DNA of 49,210 nucleotides from assembly GCA_017470605.1 (NCBI GenBank), contig JAFUYH010000049.1, positions 1-49,210 on the forward strand. The letters run 5' to 3'. The stretch comes from Treponema sp. (lineage in GTDB: Bacteria; Spirochaetota; Spirochaetia; Treponematales; Treponemataceae). Positions 1 through 6,609 of the stretch are shown piece after piece. Position 1 is the stretch's first letter. Each line of letters opens with the position of its first letter. A program made the position numbers and the translations under genes. A model generated the notes under the pieces. The model had not been told where the DNA came from. It ran no database searches and saw nothing but the letters and a program-made list of their open reading frames with translations.

Positions 1-141
1 AATTCTTCCTTTGTCCTGAAATCTTTCAGTTCAGTGATTTTTAATCGGCATGGATTTAATATTTCTTCCCTAGAGGTATTCTCCTTTAATAAATCAAGAT
101 ATATTTTTGAACCTGTAATTTCACTCAGGTATTCAAGCAGC
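1..141. repeat. Direct terminal repeat (circle overlap), left copy
   Basis: The first 141 bases are identical to the last 141 bases of the window (49070-49210). A terminal overlap of exactly this kind is what a short-read assembler leaves when it walks around a circular molecule, so the true circle would be 49,069 bp. An open reading frame (pcfJ-like) continues without interruption across the join, which supports circularity over a genuine terminally redundant linear molecule. Confidence 0.93.
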
Positions 142-719
142 GACTTTACAAAATATTTTGCATATTCTCTTTCAATATCATCAATATTATTACAAATAAT
201 ATACAATGATGTGATTGTTGCCGGAAAACTTTTTGTGTTCCCAGGTTGAAAAAATATTTTTTCTGGTGCTTTGTAGGTAAGTATATATTCACTTTGTTTC
301 TGCTGTTTTATCCATCCTGTTTCCATAAAATTGGCATACTTTTTGTTATAACCGATATAGCGGTATTTACGCATGCAAAGTTCAAGAGCCTCTTCCATAT
401 GCTCTGCGCTTTTAAAAGTAAAACTCAATCTTATTATTATTGGACTTTTTTCAATAAGAGCAACTTTATCTTTTCCAAGCATATGAAAAGCTTTGATTTC
501 TTTTTCTGATAATTCTATTTCTTCAAAATTAATTTCAACCGTTTTATAATCTAACTTATGTATTACTACAGCACTTTCCTTATTTTTTTCCGCAAGATTC
601 AAAAGAAGCTGTTCTGCTATTTTATAGCAGCTGTGATTATTTATTTCCTTGATAAAGTTTCCAATGGGACCGATTTTTACTTGTTCAAAGTCAGTTTCAA
701 AAGCTTTAAAGTAAAACAT
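1..719 (-). CDS. pcfJ: PcfJ-like protein, N-terminal half (gene crosses the circle join)
   Basis: This is the first part of a gene that starts with ATG at 719 and runs through base 1 (equal to 49070) to its stop at 48292. It has 499 codons including the stop, giving a 498-residue protein. I traced the frame codon by codon through the join and found no stop. The start is supported by an AAAGGGG ribosome binding site about ten bases upstream and an in-frame stop just beyond it at 723-725. The N-terminal half has no motif I recognise; the family signature lies in the other half. PcfJ-like proteins are common on conjugative elements, but their role is not established. The gene lies seven bases after the MmcB-like gene and begins the run of genes leading to the relaxase. 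Confidence 0.85.
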   Translation of the reverse strand, partial: MFYFKAFETDFEQVKIGPIGNFIKEINNHSCYKIAEQLLLNLAEKNKESAVVIHKLDYKTVEINFEEIELSEKEIKAFHMLGKDKVALIEKSPIIIRLSFTFKSAEHMEEALELCMRKYRYIGYNKKYANFMETGWIKQQKQSEYILTYKAPEKIFFQPGNTKSFPATITSLYIICNNIDDIEREYAKYFVKSLLEYLSEITGSKIYLDLLKENTSREEILNPCRLKITELKDFRTKEE

Positions 720-726
720 AAATTAT

Positions 727-1200
727 TCATCCCCTTTCGTAGCGTTTATATCTTTTATTAAAACAAAATCTCTGCTGATTAAAATATTTGTTGCATAAAA
801 TGTAGTTTACAAGCATTATAATTTCGCCTTGTAAATCTCTGTCTGGTTTATCATCCCACAAATTACCGCAAGGATATTTAATTATCTTAAACTTTTTATT
901 GATATAATAAATCAATCCCCAATTATCAGGTACTTCTTCTTTCTTAATGAAATCCCCATAGCAGACATAGAAGAATCTGCAACCTGCTTTTTTATGGTCT
1001 TCTTGTCTGCATTTCTTCTTGAAATCCGCAAGAAAATCTGAGCGTGACATTTTTATCTCATATATCGTGCTTCTGCCTGAGCTGTTCCAGGTTTTTACAT
1101 CGGGATTTTCCCATTTGCCTTTGACTTCCCAAAGAGCAAATGTTTGAACATATTTCCTTGCAGTAAGCTCACATAAATCTGTATGAGTCATTTTTTTCAT
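727..1200 (-). CDS. MmcB-like PD-(D/E)XK nuclease-fold protein
   Basis: The protein has 157 residues. Its central part reads as a PD-(D/E)XK core: an aspartate in PDVKTW, then YEIKMSRSDF carrying the E-x-K pair, then a strand-like FFYVCYGDF and the phrase EVPDNWGLIYY. This order (E-I-K, S-R-S-D-F, tyrosine-rich strand, P-x-x-W-G-L-I) matches the MmcB-like DNA-repair family as I remember it. A role as a DNA nuclease or DNA-binding repair factor for the transferred DNA is inference. The gene is first in the leftward run that continues seven bases later into pcfJ and later to the relaxase. The ATG at 1200 has only a weak ribosome binding site; the methionine at codon 4 is an alternative start. 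Confidence 0.6.
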   Translation of the reverse strand: MKKMTHTDLCELTARKYVQTFALWEVKGKWENPDVKTWNSSGRSTIYEIKMSRSDFLADFKKKCRQEDHKKAGCRFFYVCYGDFIKKEEVPDNWGLIYYINKKFKIIKYPCGNLWDDKPDRDLQGEIIMLVNYILCNKYFNQQRFCFNKRYKRYERG

Positions 1201-1545
1201 TTTTTATATGCCTATTCTTTAGCTTAGGTTTAATGTAATCAAAACCTGTATTGATATACTCAATATTTATTTTGTATAAATATGAATATATTGTTAATGT
1301 ATTTAAGATAGTATTACCAGACTGCTGCTTTGTCAATATTAACATTGTATTTTATACAATTTTGAAAATTTGAACGATAAAATAATTATCTGTCTACATT
1401 GCTAATATAGAAGAAAAACAAAACCGTCCACAAACACTACTGACCGTCTACTATGCTTATATAGTAGAAAATATGAATGTCTACGTTTCTTTATCTTGCC
1501 GTAAAGGTCAGTAGAGAGTTTTACTTCTTTCAATAATTACTTTTT

Positions 1546-1563
1546 GAGCGAAACGTTTCGCTT
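1546..1563. repeat. 18-bp palindrome copy 1
   Basis: GAGCGAAACGTTTCGCTT, one base off the consensus GAGCGAAACGTTTCGCTC. A run of T follows on the plus strand, so this copy could also act as a terminator hairpin. A half copy (GAGCGAAAC then divergent) begins at 1607. Confidence 0.9.
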
Positions 1564-1672
1564 TTTTGCTCAATATTCAAGGGTTTACAATATATTCATA
1601 TTTTACGAGCGAAACACTTCTTTCTAGATTACTCTTGATTTTTATTTTAATTTGTACAAGACTAATATTGAA

Positions 1673-1684
1673 CCGCCTGCCCAA
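1673..1684 (+). promoter_or_regulatory. Leader motif CCGCCTGCCCAA overlapping the topB ribosome binding site
   Basis: CCGCCTGCCCAA overlaps the start of the AAAGGAG ribosome binding site (1683-1689) of topB. The same 11-12 base motif stands just upstream of the ribosome binding sites of traG and trbF. Its exact complement lies in the terminal loop of the par leader RNA at 5540-5551. It could be an antisense-RNA target or a shared operator. Confidence 0.6.
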
Positions 1685-1696
1685 AGGAGATTCACA

Positions 1697-3766
1697 ATGC
1701 TTATACTCACAGAAAAGTCCTCTGTAGCAAATGATTTTGCTTTGGCTCTGAATTGCCCAAAAAAACAGGGCTATTATTCAGACGGCGGCACAGAAATTGT
1801 TTACTGTGTTGGTCATCTATTCCGCCTGCAGGATCCAGATTTTTATGATGCACGATTTAAGTCCTGGAAAGAGATACCCTGCATACCTCAAAAGTTCAGT
1901 TACGATTTCAATCAAAGTACTAAAGCTCAAGGAAAGCTTGTACTGGAACTATTGAAAAAACACAAATCAGACAGCATTCTTATTGCAACTGATGCAGACC
2001 GGGAAGGCGAAATTATTGCAAGAGAATGTCTTGAGCTTTCAGGGATAACTGATTTTTCAAAAATAAAAAGATTCTGGGTTTCTCAGGCATTAACAAAAGC
2101 AGTCGTACAGGAAGGAATAAGAAATGCAAAGCCTTTGTCAGATTATAATATTCTTGGAAAAAATGGCTTTGCTCGGCAACACGCCGACTGGCTTTGTGGA
2201 ATGAACTTTACCAGGTATGTTTCTGTAGCTGCAAATAGAAAGCTTTCCATAGGCCGTGTAAAAACAGCCTTGCTTTCGGCAATAGAAACACGATGTTCCC
2301 AGATTGAAAATTTTAGAAGTGAAAAATACTTTGAATTTTATGCAGATTTTGGAGCGAAACGTTTCGCCCCTGCCTGCAAAGGAATATATATAGGTGATGA
2401 TAACAAAAGTCAATTTAAAGATAACAGCTACGTCACAAGCCTAAAAACAGATATTGATAAACAAGTCATTGTAAAAGAAAACAGAACCGAGACGAAAGAA
2501 ACTCCAGCCCCTCAGCTTTATAATCTTAATGCACTTCAAAAAGAGGCTTTTAAATATTACGGATTTTCTGCTGATGAAACATTAAGTATTATTCAAAAGC
2601 TTTATGAAGAATATAAATGTGTATCATATCCAAGAACTCCTTCCAAAGTTATGGGCAGTGGAAATGTGGAGCTTGTAAGAAAGATTTATCAGGATTTTGC
2701 AGGCCGTCATGCAGATTTTTCTGAGGCATTAAAAATATCAGATATTTCATTAAATAACAAACGCTGTTTTAATGATGCAAAACTGGAAGCTCACCATGCA
2801 CTAATTCCACTAAAGGAACTTCCTTCAATGGCAAATGAAAAGGAAAGGCAGATTTTTAATCTTATCTTGAGCCGATTCAAAATTGCCTTTGCAAGGCCGT
2901 ACATTTACAACAAGCAGACAGTTTTTCTGGAAGTAAATAACAACACATATAAAGTTTCTGGAAGTCAGCCGATAGACAAAGGCTGGAAAAAACTTATTCC
3001 GAGCGAAACGTTTCGCTCCAATGAAAAAGAAGATAATGAAAGTGAAGAAAATCAAAGTTTAGAAAATATCGACTGGAGCAATCTATTTTGTACATCAGTT
3101 GAAGAAGTTGAAAAATGGACTAGGCCTCCAAAATATTTTAATGAGGCAAGTATTCTTTCTTTTATGGAAAATCCTAAAAGCGAAGATGAAGAAAAAGGAA
3201 AGCTCGTAGGGCTTGGTACTCAGGCAACACGACACACCTTTATTCCAGAACTTGCTGAAAACGGATATATAAAAATCGAAAAGAAAAACATACTTGTTAC
3301 ACCATTAGGAAGAACTGTTATAAAGGCTGTCAGAAACTCTTCAATCAAAACTCTAGCCGATGTTTCTGAAACAACAAACTGGGAAAAAGAGTTGGACGAT
3401 AACCCTGAACTTTTTGAAATAAATTTAAAGAACTTTGTTACAAGAGCCGTGAAGTTTCCGTTCAATATAGATAAATTACAGGAAGAAAATCAAATTCTAT
3501 GTCCACTATGTAGAAAGCCCATGTATTTTGGAACTACAAAAAACGGATATAAAAACTGGTACTGCTCAGCCTATAAAGAGGGCTGTCAGTATAAAATCTG
3601 GGAAAATTATAAAAATACAAAGTTATCTCAAAAAGATGTTTCAGCTCTGTGTTCGGGAAAACACACAGGTGCAAAAAGTTTCATATCTCAAAAAACAGGA
3701 AATGAATACAAGGCAAAGCTCTTTCTTGATTCAAAAGGAGAGATACAGCTTGAGTTTGTAAAATAA
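1697..3766 (+). CDS. topB: DNA topoisomerase III (type IA)
   Basis: The protein has 689 residues and relaxes or decatenates DNA through a tyrosine-linked single-strand break. The TOPRIM domain starts at residue 1 (LILTEKSSVA) and carries DADREGE at about 99-105. LSIGRVKT at about 183-190 is the family's LSxGRVQT motif. The catalytic tyrosine is Y311 in CVSYPRTPSK. A four-cysteine zinc ribbon lies near residues 602-630. I chose the ATG at 1697 because AAAGGAG stands nine bases upstream and the TOPRIM begins immediately; a longer frame from 1652 is unlikely. Two copies of the 18-bp palindrome lie inside the gene in different frames, coding GAKRFA (about 219-224) and SETFRS (about 436-441), without breaking it. 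TopB homologues are frequent on conjugative plasmids, where they help to resolve or replicate transferred DNA. Confidence 0.95.
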   Translation: MLILTEKSSVANDFALALNCPKKQGYYSDGGTEIVYCVGHLFRLQDPDFYDARFKSWKEIPCIPQKFSYDFNQSTKAQGKLVLELLKKHKSDSILIATDADREGEIIARECLELSGITDFSKIKRFWVSQALTKAVVQEGIRNAKPLSDYNILGKNGFARQHADWLCGMNFTRYVSVAANRKLSIGRVKTALLSAIETRCSQIENFRSEKYFEFYADFGAKRFAPACKGIYIGDDNKSQFKDNSYVTSLKTDIDKQVIVKENRTETKETPAPQLYNLNALQKEAFKYYGFSADETLSIIQKLYEEYKCVSYPRTPSKVMGSGNVELVRKIYQDFAGRHADFSEALKISDISLNNKRCFNDAKLEAHHALIPLKELPSMANEKERQIFNLILSRFKIAFARPYIYNKQTVFLEVNNNTYKVSGSQPIDKGWKKLIPSETFRSNEKEDNESEENQSLENIDWSNLFCTSVEEVEKWTRPPKYFNEASILSFMENPKSEDEEKGKLVGLGTQATRHTFIPELAENGYIKIEKKNILVTPLGRTVIKAVRNSSIKTLADVSETTNWEKELDDNPELFEINLKNFVTRAVKFPFNIDKLQEENQILCPLCRKPMYFGTTKNGYKNWYCSAYKEGCQYKIWENYKNTKLSQKDVSALCSGKHTGAKSFISQKTGNEYKAKLFLDSKGEIQLEFVK
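2352..2369. repeat. 18-bp palindrome copy 2, inside topB
   Basis: GAGCGAAACGTTTCGCCC, with the second-last position changed (T to C). It is in frame within topB and adds the residues GAKRFA in the N-terminal domain, after the conserved GRVKT motif. Confidence 0.9.
3001..3018. repeat. 18-bp palindrome copy 3, inside topB
   Basis: Perfect GAGCGAAACGTTTCGCTC within topB, read in another frame than copy 2 and giving SETFRS. It is followed by a glutamate/asparagine-rich stretch that looks like a surface loop. Confidence 0.95.
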
Positions 3767-3802
3767 ACCAGCACATAGAGCAAATGAATTATTAGGTTAC
3801 TG

Positions 3803-3820
3803 GAGCGAAGCATTTCGCTC
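3803..3820. repeat. 18-bp palindrome copy 4
   Basis: GAGCGAAGCATTTCGCTC, with two central changes that keep the arms paired. It lies between topB and the transposase gene, 27 bases before the transposase start. GAATTATTAGGTTA just before it resembles the flank of copies at 28636 and 41069 read in the opposite direction. Confidence 0.85.
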
Positions 3821-3847
3821 CAATTTATTTTTACGAAGGATTAGGAT

Positions 3848-5116
3848 ATGAAAAAGACTGAATTAGACGACAGGCAAACTGCATACAAGTTTGTTATAGA
3901 AAGAGTTATCAAAAAAGAGATTTCTACAAAACAGGCTGCATTAGAACTTTGTGTTACGCAAAGGTGCATTGAATACAAACTTGCTGCATATAAGCTGTTC
4001 GGTGACAAAGCTTTTATTCATGGTAATTGTGGGAAAAAACATGAATACGATAAATATAAAATATTGCGTCAAAGAATAACAACAATCTTTTTAAACACTG
4101 AAATTGACGGTCAAACGCTATGGGGAATATCCTACGCATATTTTACGACTCTGCTTGAAGAAATGTATGACATTAAAGTTTCTGTGAGTTATGTAAAAAA
4201 AATTTTAAGGCAGGACTGTAATTACAATTCACCAAGAACATCAAAATGCAAAGATAAAATTATTCATCTCTCCAGGAGCAGAAAAGAAAAAGCAGGTGAA
4301 CTTGTACAGGTTGATGGATCAGAACATGACTGGTTTAGAAACAACCATAAAGAATGCATTCATGGATTCATTGATGATGCAACAGGAGAAATACTGTCTC
4401 TATATATGACAAAAAACGAATGCTCTTTTGGTTATCATGAATGCTTTAGGACAATGGCAAATGTATATGGAATTCCAGAAGCTCTTTACACAGACAAGCT
4501 TCAAGTATTTTACACAATACGAGATGGAAAGATTAGCGATGAGCCAACTCAATTTGGAAGGATTATGAAAGAGTTTGGAGTTGAACTGATTCCTGCAAAC
4601 AGCCCGCAGGCAAAAGGAAGAGTAGAGCGGATGTGGCAGACATTACAAAATCAGCTTCCTTTCTGGTTATGGCTTCATGGAGTAAAAACAATAGAAGAAG
4701 CAAATAATCTTCTTCCTGAATATATAAAGCTGTTCAATAAAAAATATTCAGTAAAAGCAAAAAGTTCTGAATCTGCATTTGTCAAGGCCGATATGGAACA
4801 AATTAACCAGCACCTGAAGCTTATTACGATAGGCAAAGTTGATAAGGGTGGAGTTTTTAATTTGAAGGGGTATAGATTTTTTTGTAAGGAACTTGCTGAC
4901 AAAAAAGTAAAAATCTGTATGTCTATCAAAGGCGGCTTGTGGTGTGAACCAGAAAAATCTAATGCCCATTACAAAGTGGAACTACTTGAAACAGATACAT
5001 CAGGCGATATGCCAGAAGTCTGGAAAGAACTCATAGAAGAATATTTCCTGAAGAACGCAAAACCAAAATACAGAGAAGTTTACAAGGAACTGGAATACTA
5101 TCAAAAAGGAGCCTAG
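3848..5116 (+). CDS. IS1202/ISNCY-type transposase (DDE integrase core)
   Basis: The protein has 422 residues. An N-terminal helix-turn-helix-like region (about 20-60) precedes an rve-type catalytic core. The apparent DDE triad is D156 in QVDGSEHDW, D216 in LYTDKLQVF and E260 in GRVERMW; the spacing and the DGSxHDW and DDATG phrases fit the IS1202 group. The gene appears intact, with a good ribosome binding site (AAGGA) nine bases before the ATG. I could not find convincing terminal inverted repeats or a target duplication around it. Instead, copies of the 18-bp palindrome flank it at 3803 and 5157. It may be a resident insertion sequence or a domesticated recombinase. It lies between topB and the par leader, all on one strand. 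Confidence 0.85.
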   Translation: MKKTELDDRQTAYKFVIERVIKKEISTKQAALELCVTQRCIEYKLAAYKLFGDKAFIHGNCGKKHEYDKYKILRQRITTIFLNTEIDGQTLWGISYAYFTTLLEEMYDIKVSVSYVKKILRQDCNYNSPRTSKCKDKIIHLSRSRKEKAGELVQVDGSEHDWFRNNHKECIHGFIDDATGEILSLYMTKNECSFGYHECFRTMANVYGIPEALYTDKLQVFYTIRDGKISDEPTQFGRIMKEFGVELIPANSPQAKGRVERMWQTLQNQLPFWLWLHGVKTIEEANNLLPEYIKLFNKKYSVKAKSSESAFVKADMEQINQHLKLITIGKVDKGGVFNLKGYRFFCKELADKKVKICMSIKGGLWCEPEKSNAHYKVELLETDTSGDMPEVWKELIEEYFLKNAKPKYREVYKELEYYQKGA

Positions 5117-5156
5117 TTTCTTCCCAGGATTCGTAGATTATCAGGCCTCATTTTTA

Positions 5157-5174
5157 GAGCGAAACGTTTCGCTC
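5157..5174. repeat. 18-bp palindrome copy 5
   Basis: Perfect GAGCGAAACGTTTCGCTC, extended to a 20-bp palindrome by A at 5156 and T at 5175. It lies 40 bases after the transposase stop. No T-run follows on the plus strand, so it is not a classical terminator here. The rest of 5117-5331 shows only A-tracts and no gene. Confidence 0.95.
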
Positions 5175-5331
5175 TACCTCGTCATGTTCAACGACTTTTT
5201 CCAACGGAGTAAATTTCTCAAAAAAACACCAATTCTTACATTATTTTGCTTTTAAATCTCCAAAAGTGAAAAAAATCACAAACTTTTTTACATGACAATT
5301 AAAAAAAATTAAGCGAAAAAATCAAAAACTC

Positions 5332-5360
5332 TTGACATTGTAAAGAACTCGTGATATTTT
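5332..5360 (+). promoter_or_regulatory. Strong sigma-70-type promoter of the par leader
   Basis: TTGACA at 5332-5337, 17 bases of spacer, then TATTTT at 5355-5360. Closely spaced A-tracts (about 5301-5308, 5316-5321, 5324-5328) directly upstream resemble an UP element. A start near 5367 would give a leader of about 218 nt before parA. Confidence 0.8.
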
Positions 5361-5460
5361 CGTTATATAGGCAATTCGTTATTTTTTCGGGTTGCTCGAA
5401 GAAAAGTACGGCTAAGTATTTATAGAAACGGGAATACTTAGCCGCATTTTGTGGCGTAAA

Positions 5461-5506
5461 AAGGCTCCTTCAGGAAATACCGTTTCTCTTGAGGAGTCTT
5501 TTTTAT
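5461..5506 (+). terminator. Intrinsic terminator 1 in par leader
   Basis: AAGGCTCCT (5461-5469) pairs with AGGAGTCTT (5492-5500) with one G-U pair and an inner GAAA/TTTC stem. It is followed by T at 5499-5504 and further T-rich sequence. Confidence 0.7.
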
Positions 5507-5514
5507 TTTTATTC

Positions 5515-5568
5515 AAACAACAGCAGGGAAATTTTGCTATTGGGCAGGCGGATTTCCTGTTGTTTTTT
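5515..5568 (+). terminator. Intrinsic terminator 2 in par leader, with exposed GGGCAGGCGG loop
   Basis: AAACAACAG pairs with CTGTTGTTT and, after a four-base bulge, GAAAT pairs with ATTTC. T at 5563-5568 follows. The parA ribosome binding site (AAGGAAG, 5574-5580) lies immediately after, so parA needs read-through or another promoter. Confidence 0.7.
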
Positions 5569-5584
5569 GAGCCAAGGAAGTATT

Positions 5585-6349
5585 ATGGTTATTACATTTT
5601 CATCAATGAAAGGCGGTGTAGGAAAATCTACAGACGCTGTCTTGCTCGCCAACAACCTGGCAGCCCGTGGTTTCAAAGTATTATTCTTTGATATGGACAC
5701 AAACAATTCCTCTACAATCTATTACTGTATGGGAATCGCGGATGAGTTTCCGACACAGAATGTTGCGGAGGCACTTACACACAGGACGACGGAAGGATAC
5801 ACAGTTCATTCAAGGATTCCTAATATTGATATAGTTCCCTCCTGCCTCCGCCTGTTTGACATTCGCTCTATAGACTATCATGTATTAAAAAAGTCTTTGC
5901 CAAAGGATGAATATGATTTCATCATCATCGACACGGCTCCTACCTATGACAATCTTGTAATGAACGCCCTTTATGCAGCAGACTACATTTTTACTCCAGT
6001 TCAGCTTGATTTTTTTAATCTTACAACATCACGCTTTTTACGTTCTCATCTTTATGATGAACTTAACGAGCAGGTTTCCAAATGGTACATCTATTATACA
6101 TTTTGGCAGGAAAACCTTGCAGTATTTCCAGAAAGCATTCAGTCACAATTTGCCGCTTTATTTGAAAGTGAATTTGACAACATCCTTGACATTCAGATTC
6201 CCAACACTCCTGCAACCCGAAAATATACGCAGACTGATGAGAAGGTCAGCATTCATTCAAGGATGATTGGCAGCCAGAGGCTTGCCGTGGCCTTTAACAA
6301 GCTTGCAAAACTTATAGCACATTCTGAAAACGATGTGGAGAGGTTCTGA
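5585..6349 (+). CDS. parA: ParA-type partition ATPase
   Basis: The protein has 254 residues. The deviant Walker A motif is complete near the N-terminus (KGGVGKST at residues 9-16). FFDMDTNN follows at about 38-45, and a Walker B-like FIIIDTAPTYDN lies near 110-121. There is no N-terminal DNA-binding extension, so this is the short ParA form. Such ATPases move or position plasmid copies on the nucleoid together with a ParB-type protein. I chose the ATG at 5585 (with AAGGAAG before it) over a frame start at 5489, because 5489 lies inside the terminator region and the family begins at the VITFSSMKGG strand. Four genes follow closely: a small unknown gene, two parB-like genes and a small membrane protein, evidently one operon. 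Confidence 0.93.
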   Translation: MVITFSSMKGGVGKSTDAVLLANNLAARGFKVLFFDMDTNNSSTIYYCMGIADEFPTQNVAEALTHRTTEGYTVHSRIPNIDIVPSCLRLFDIRSIDYHVLKKSLPKDEYDFIIIDTAPTYDNLVMNALYAADYIFTPVQLDFFNLTTSRFLRSHLYDELNEQVSKWYIYYTFWQENLAVFPESIQSQFAALFESEFDNILDIQIPNTPATRKYTQTDEKVSIHSRMIGSQRLAVAFNKLAKLIAHSENDVERF

Positions 6350-6350
6350 T

Positions 6351-6599
6351 ATGCAAACACGTGTAAAAATCATACAAAAGGGATTCTATACAACAGAGGA
6401 ATTCGGAACCTACATTACTGATGAAAAAATCTGCAGGGAGGAAGGTGTTTCCGGAATTTTCATTTCTGACACAGGACGTAAACTGTACGACAACTTTGAC
6501 AGATGGAAAGTAAAAGACGGCATCCTTGATTTATATGCAAAGCCACGCAAGGAAAGTCATACTGTAATAATCAGCGGCGGATTTGGATTTTTTGATTAG
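6351..6599 (+). CDS. Small protein of unknown function between parA and parB
   Basis: The 82-residue product starts with the ATG at 6351, one base after the parA stop, with GAGAGG inside the end of parA as ribosome binding site. It is rich in aromatic and charged residues, has no membrane segment or signal peptide, and ends in a glycine/aromatic tail (SGGFGFFD). I recognise no family. Its position inside the parA-parB transcript suggests an accessory role in partition or its regulation, but this is inference. Confidence 0.75.
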   Translation: MQTRVKIIQKGFYTTEEFGTYITDEKICREEGVSGIFISDTGRKLYDNFDRWKVKDGILDLYAKPRKESHTVIISGGFGFFD

Positions 6600-6609
6600 G
6601 AGTGAATTC

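Larger units (their letters stand above)
1201..1696. other. Non-coding region rich in nested inverted repeats (control/origin-like)
   Basis: No convincing gene is present in these roughly 500 AT-rich bases between the divergent MmcB-like and topB genes. A perfect 17-bp inverted repeat has arms at 1278-1294 and 1587-1603. Inside it are CTACTGACC (1437-1445) with its complement GGTCAGTAG (1506-1514). Inside those are TCTACTAT (1447-1454) and ATAGTAGA (1461-1468). GTCTAC occurs at 1392, 1446 and 1479, and the 26-bp stretches starting at 1392 and 1446 match at 22 positions. One full 18-bp palindrome (1546-1563) and a half copy (from 1607) also lie here. Such nesting is typical of a partition site, transfer origin or a two-way promoter/operator; the sequence alone does not decide which. 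Confidence 0.6.
5367..5568 (+). ncRNA. Structured par leader RNA / candidate antisense regulatory RNA
   Basis: Three hairpins lie between the promoter and parA. Hairpin 1 has perfect 12-bp arms (CGGCTAAGTATT at 5409-5420, AATACTTAGCCG at 5433-5444). An alternative GCCGC/GTGGC pairing (5441-5455) could compete with it. Hairpin 2 (arms 5461-5469 and 5492-5500) and hairpin 3 (arms 5515-5523 plus 5528-5532, with 5552-5565) both end in six T, so each looks like an intrinsic terminator. The 19-base loop of hairpin 3 exposes TTGGGCAGGCGG (5540-5551). Its reverse complement is found next to the ribosome binding sites of topB, traG and trbF. The RNA may therefore be an attenuated leader for parA, a separate antisense RNA, or both. 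I do not recognise it as a known RNA family. Confidence 0.6.

Noticed and set aside
1..761. Several open frames on the plus strand at the left edge (34-249, 246-509, 558-761)
   Set aside because: They lie opposite the pcfJ-like gene, whose minus-strand frame is continuous through the circle join and carries the family signature.
1201..1696. Definite oriT assignment
   Set aside because: I looked for a nick-like ATCCTG core beside an inverted repeat in non-coding DNA and found none that convinces, so I list the region only as a candidate.
5489..5584. Upstream extension of parA
   Set aside because: It lies across the terminator hairpins, and ParA proteins begin at the strand just before the Walker A motif; the ATG at 5585 has the proper ribosome binding site.
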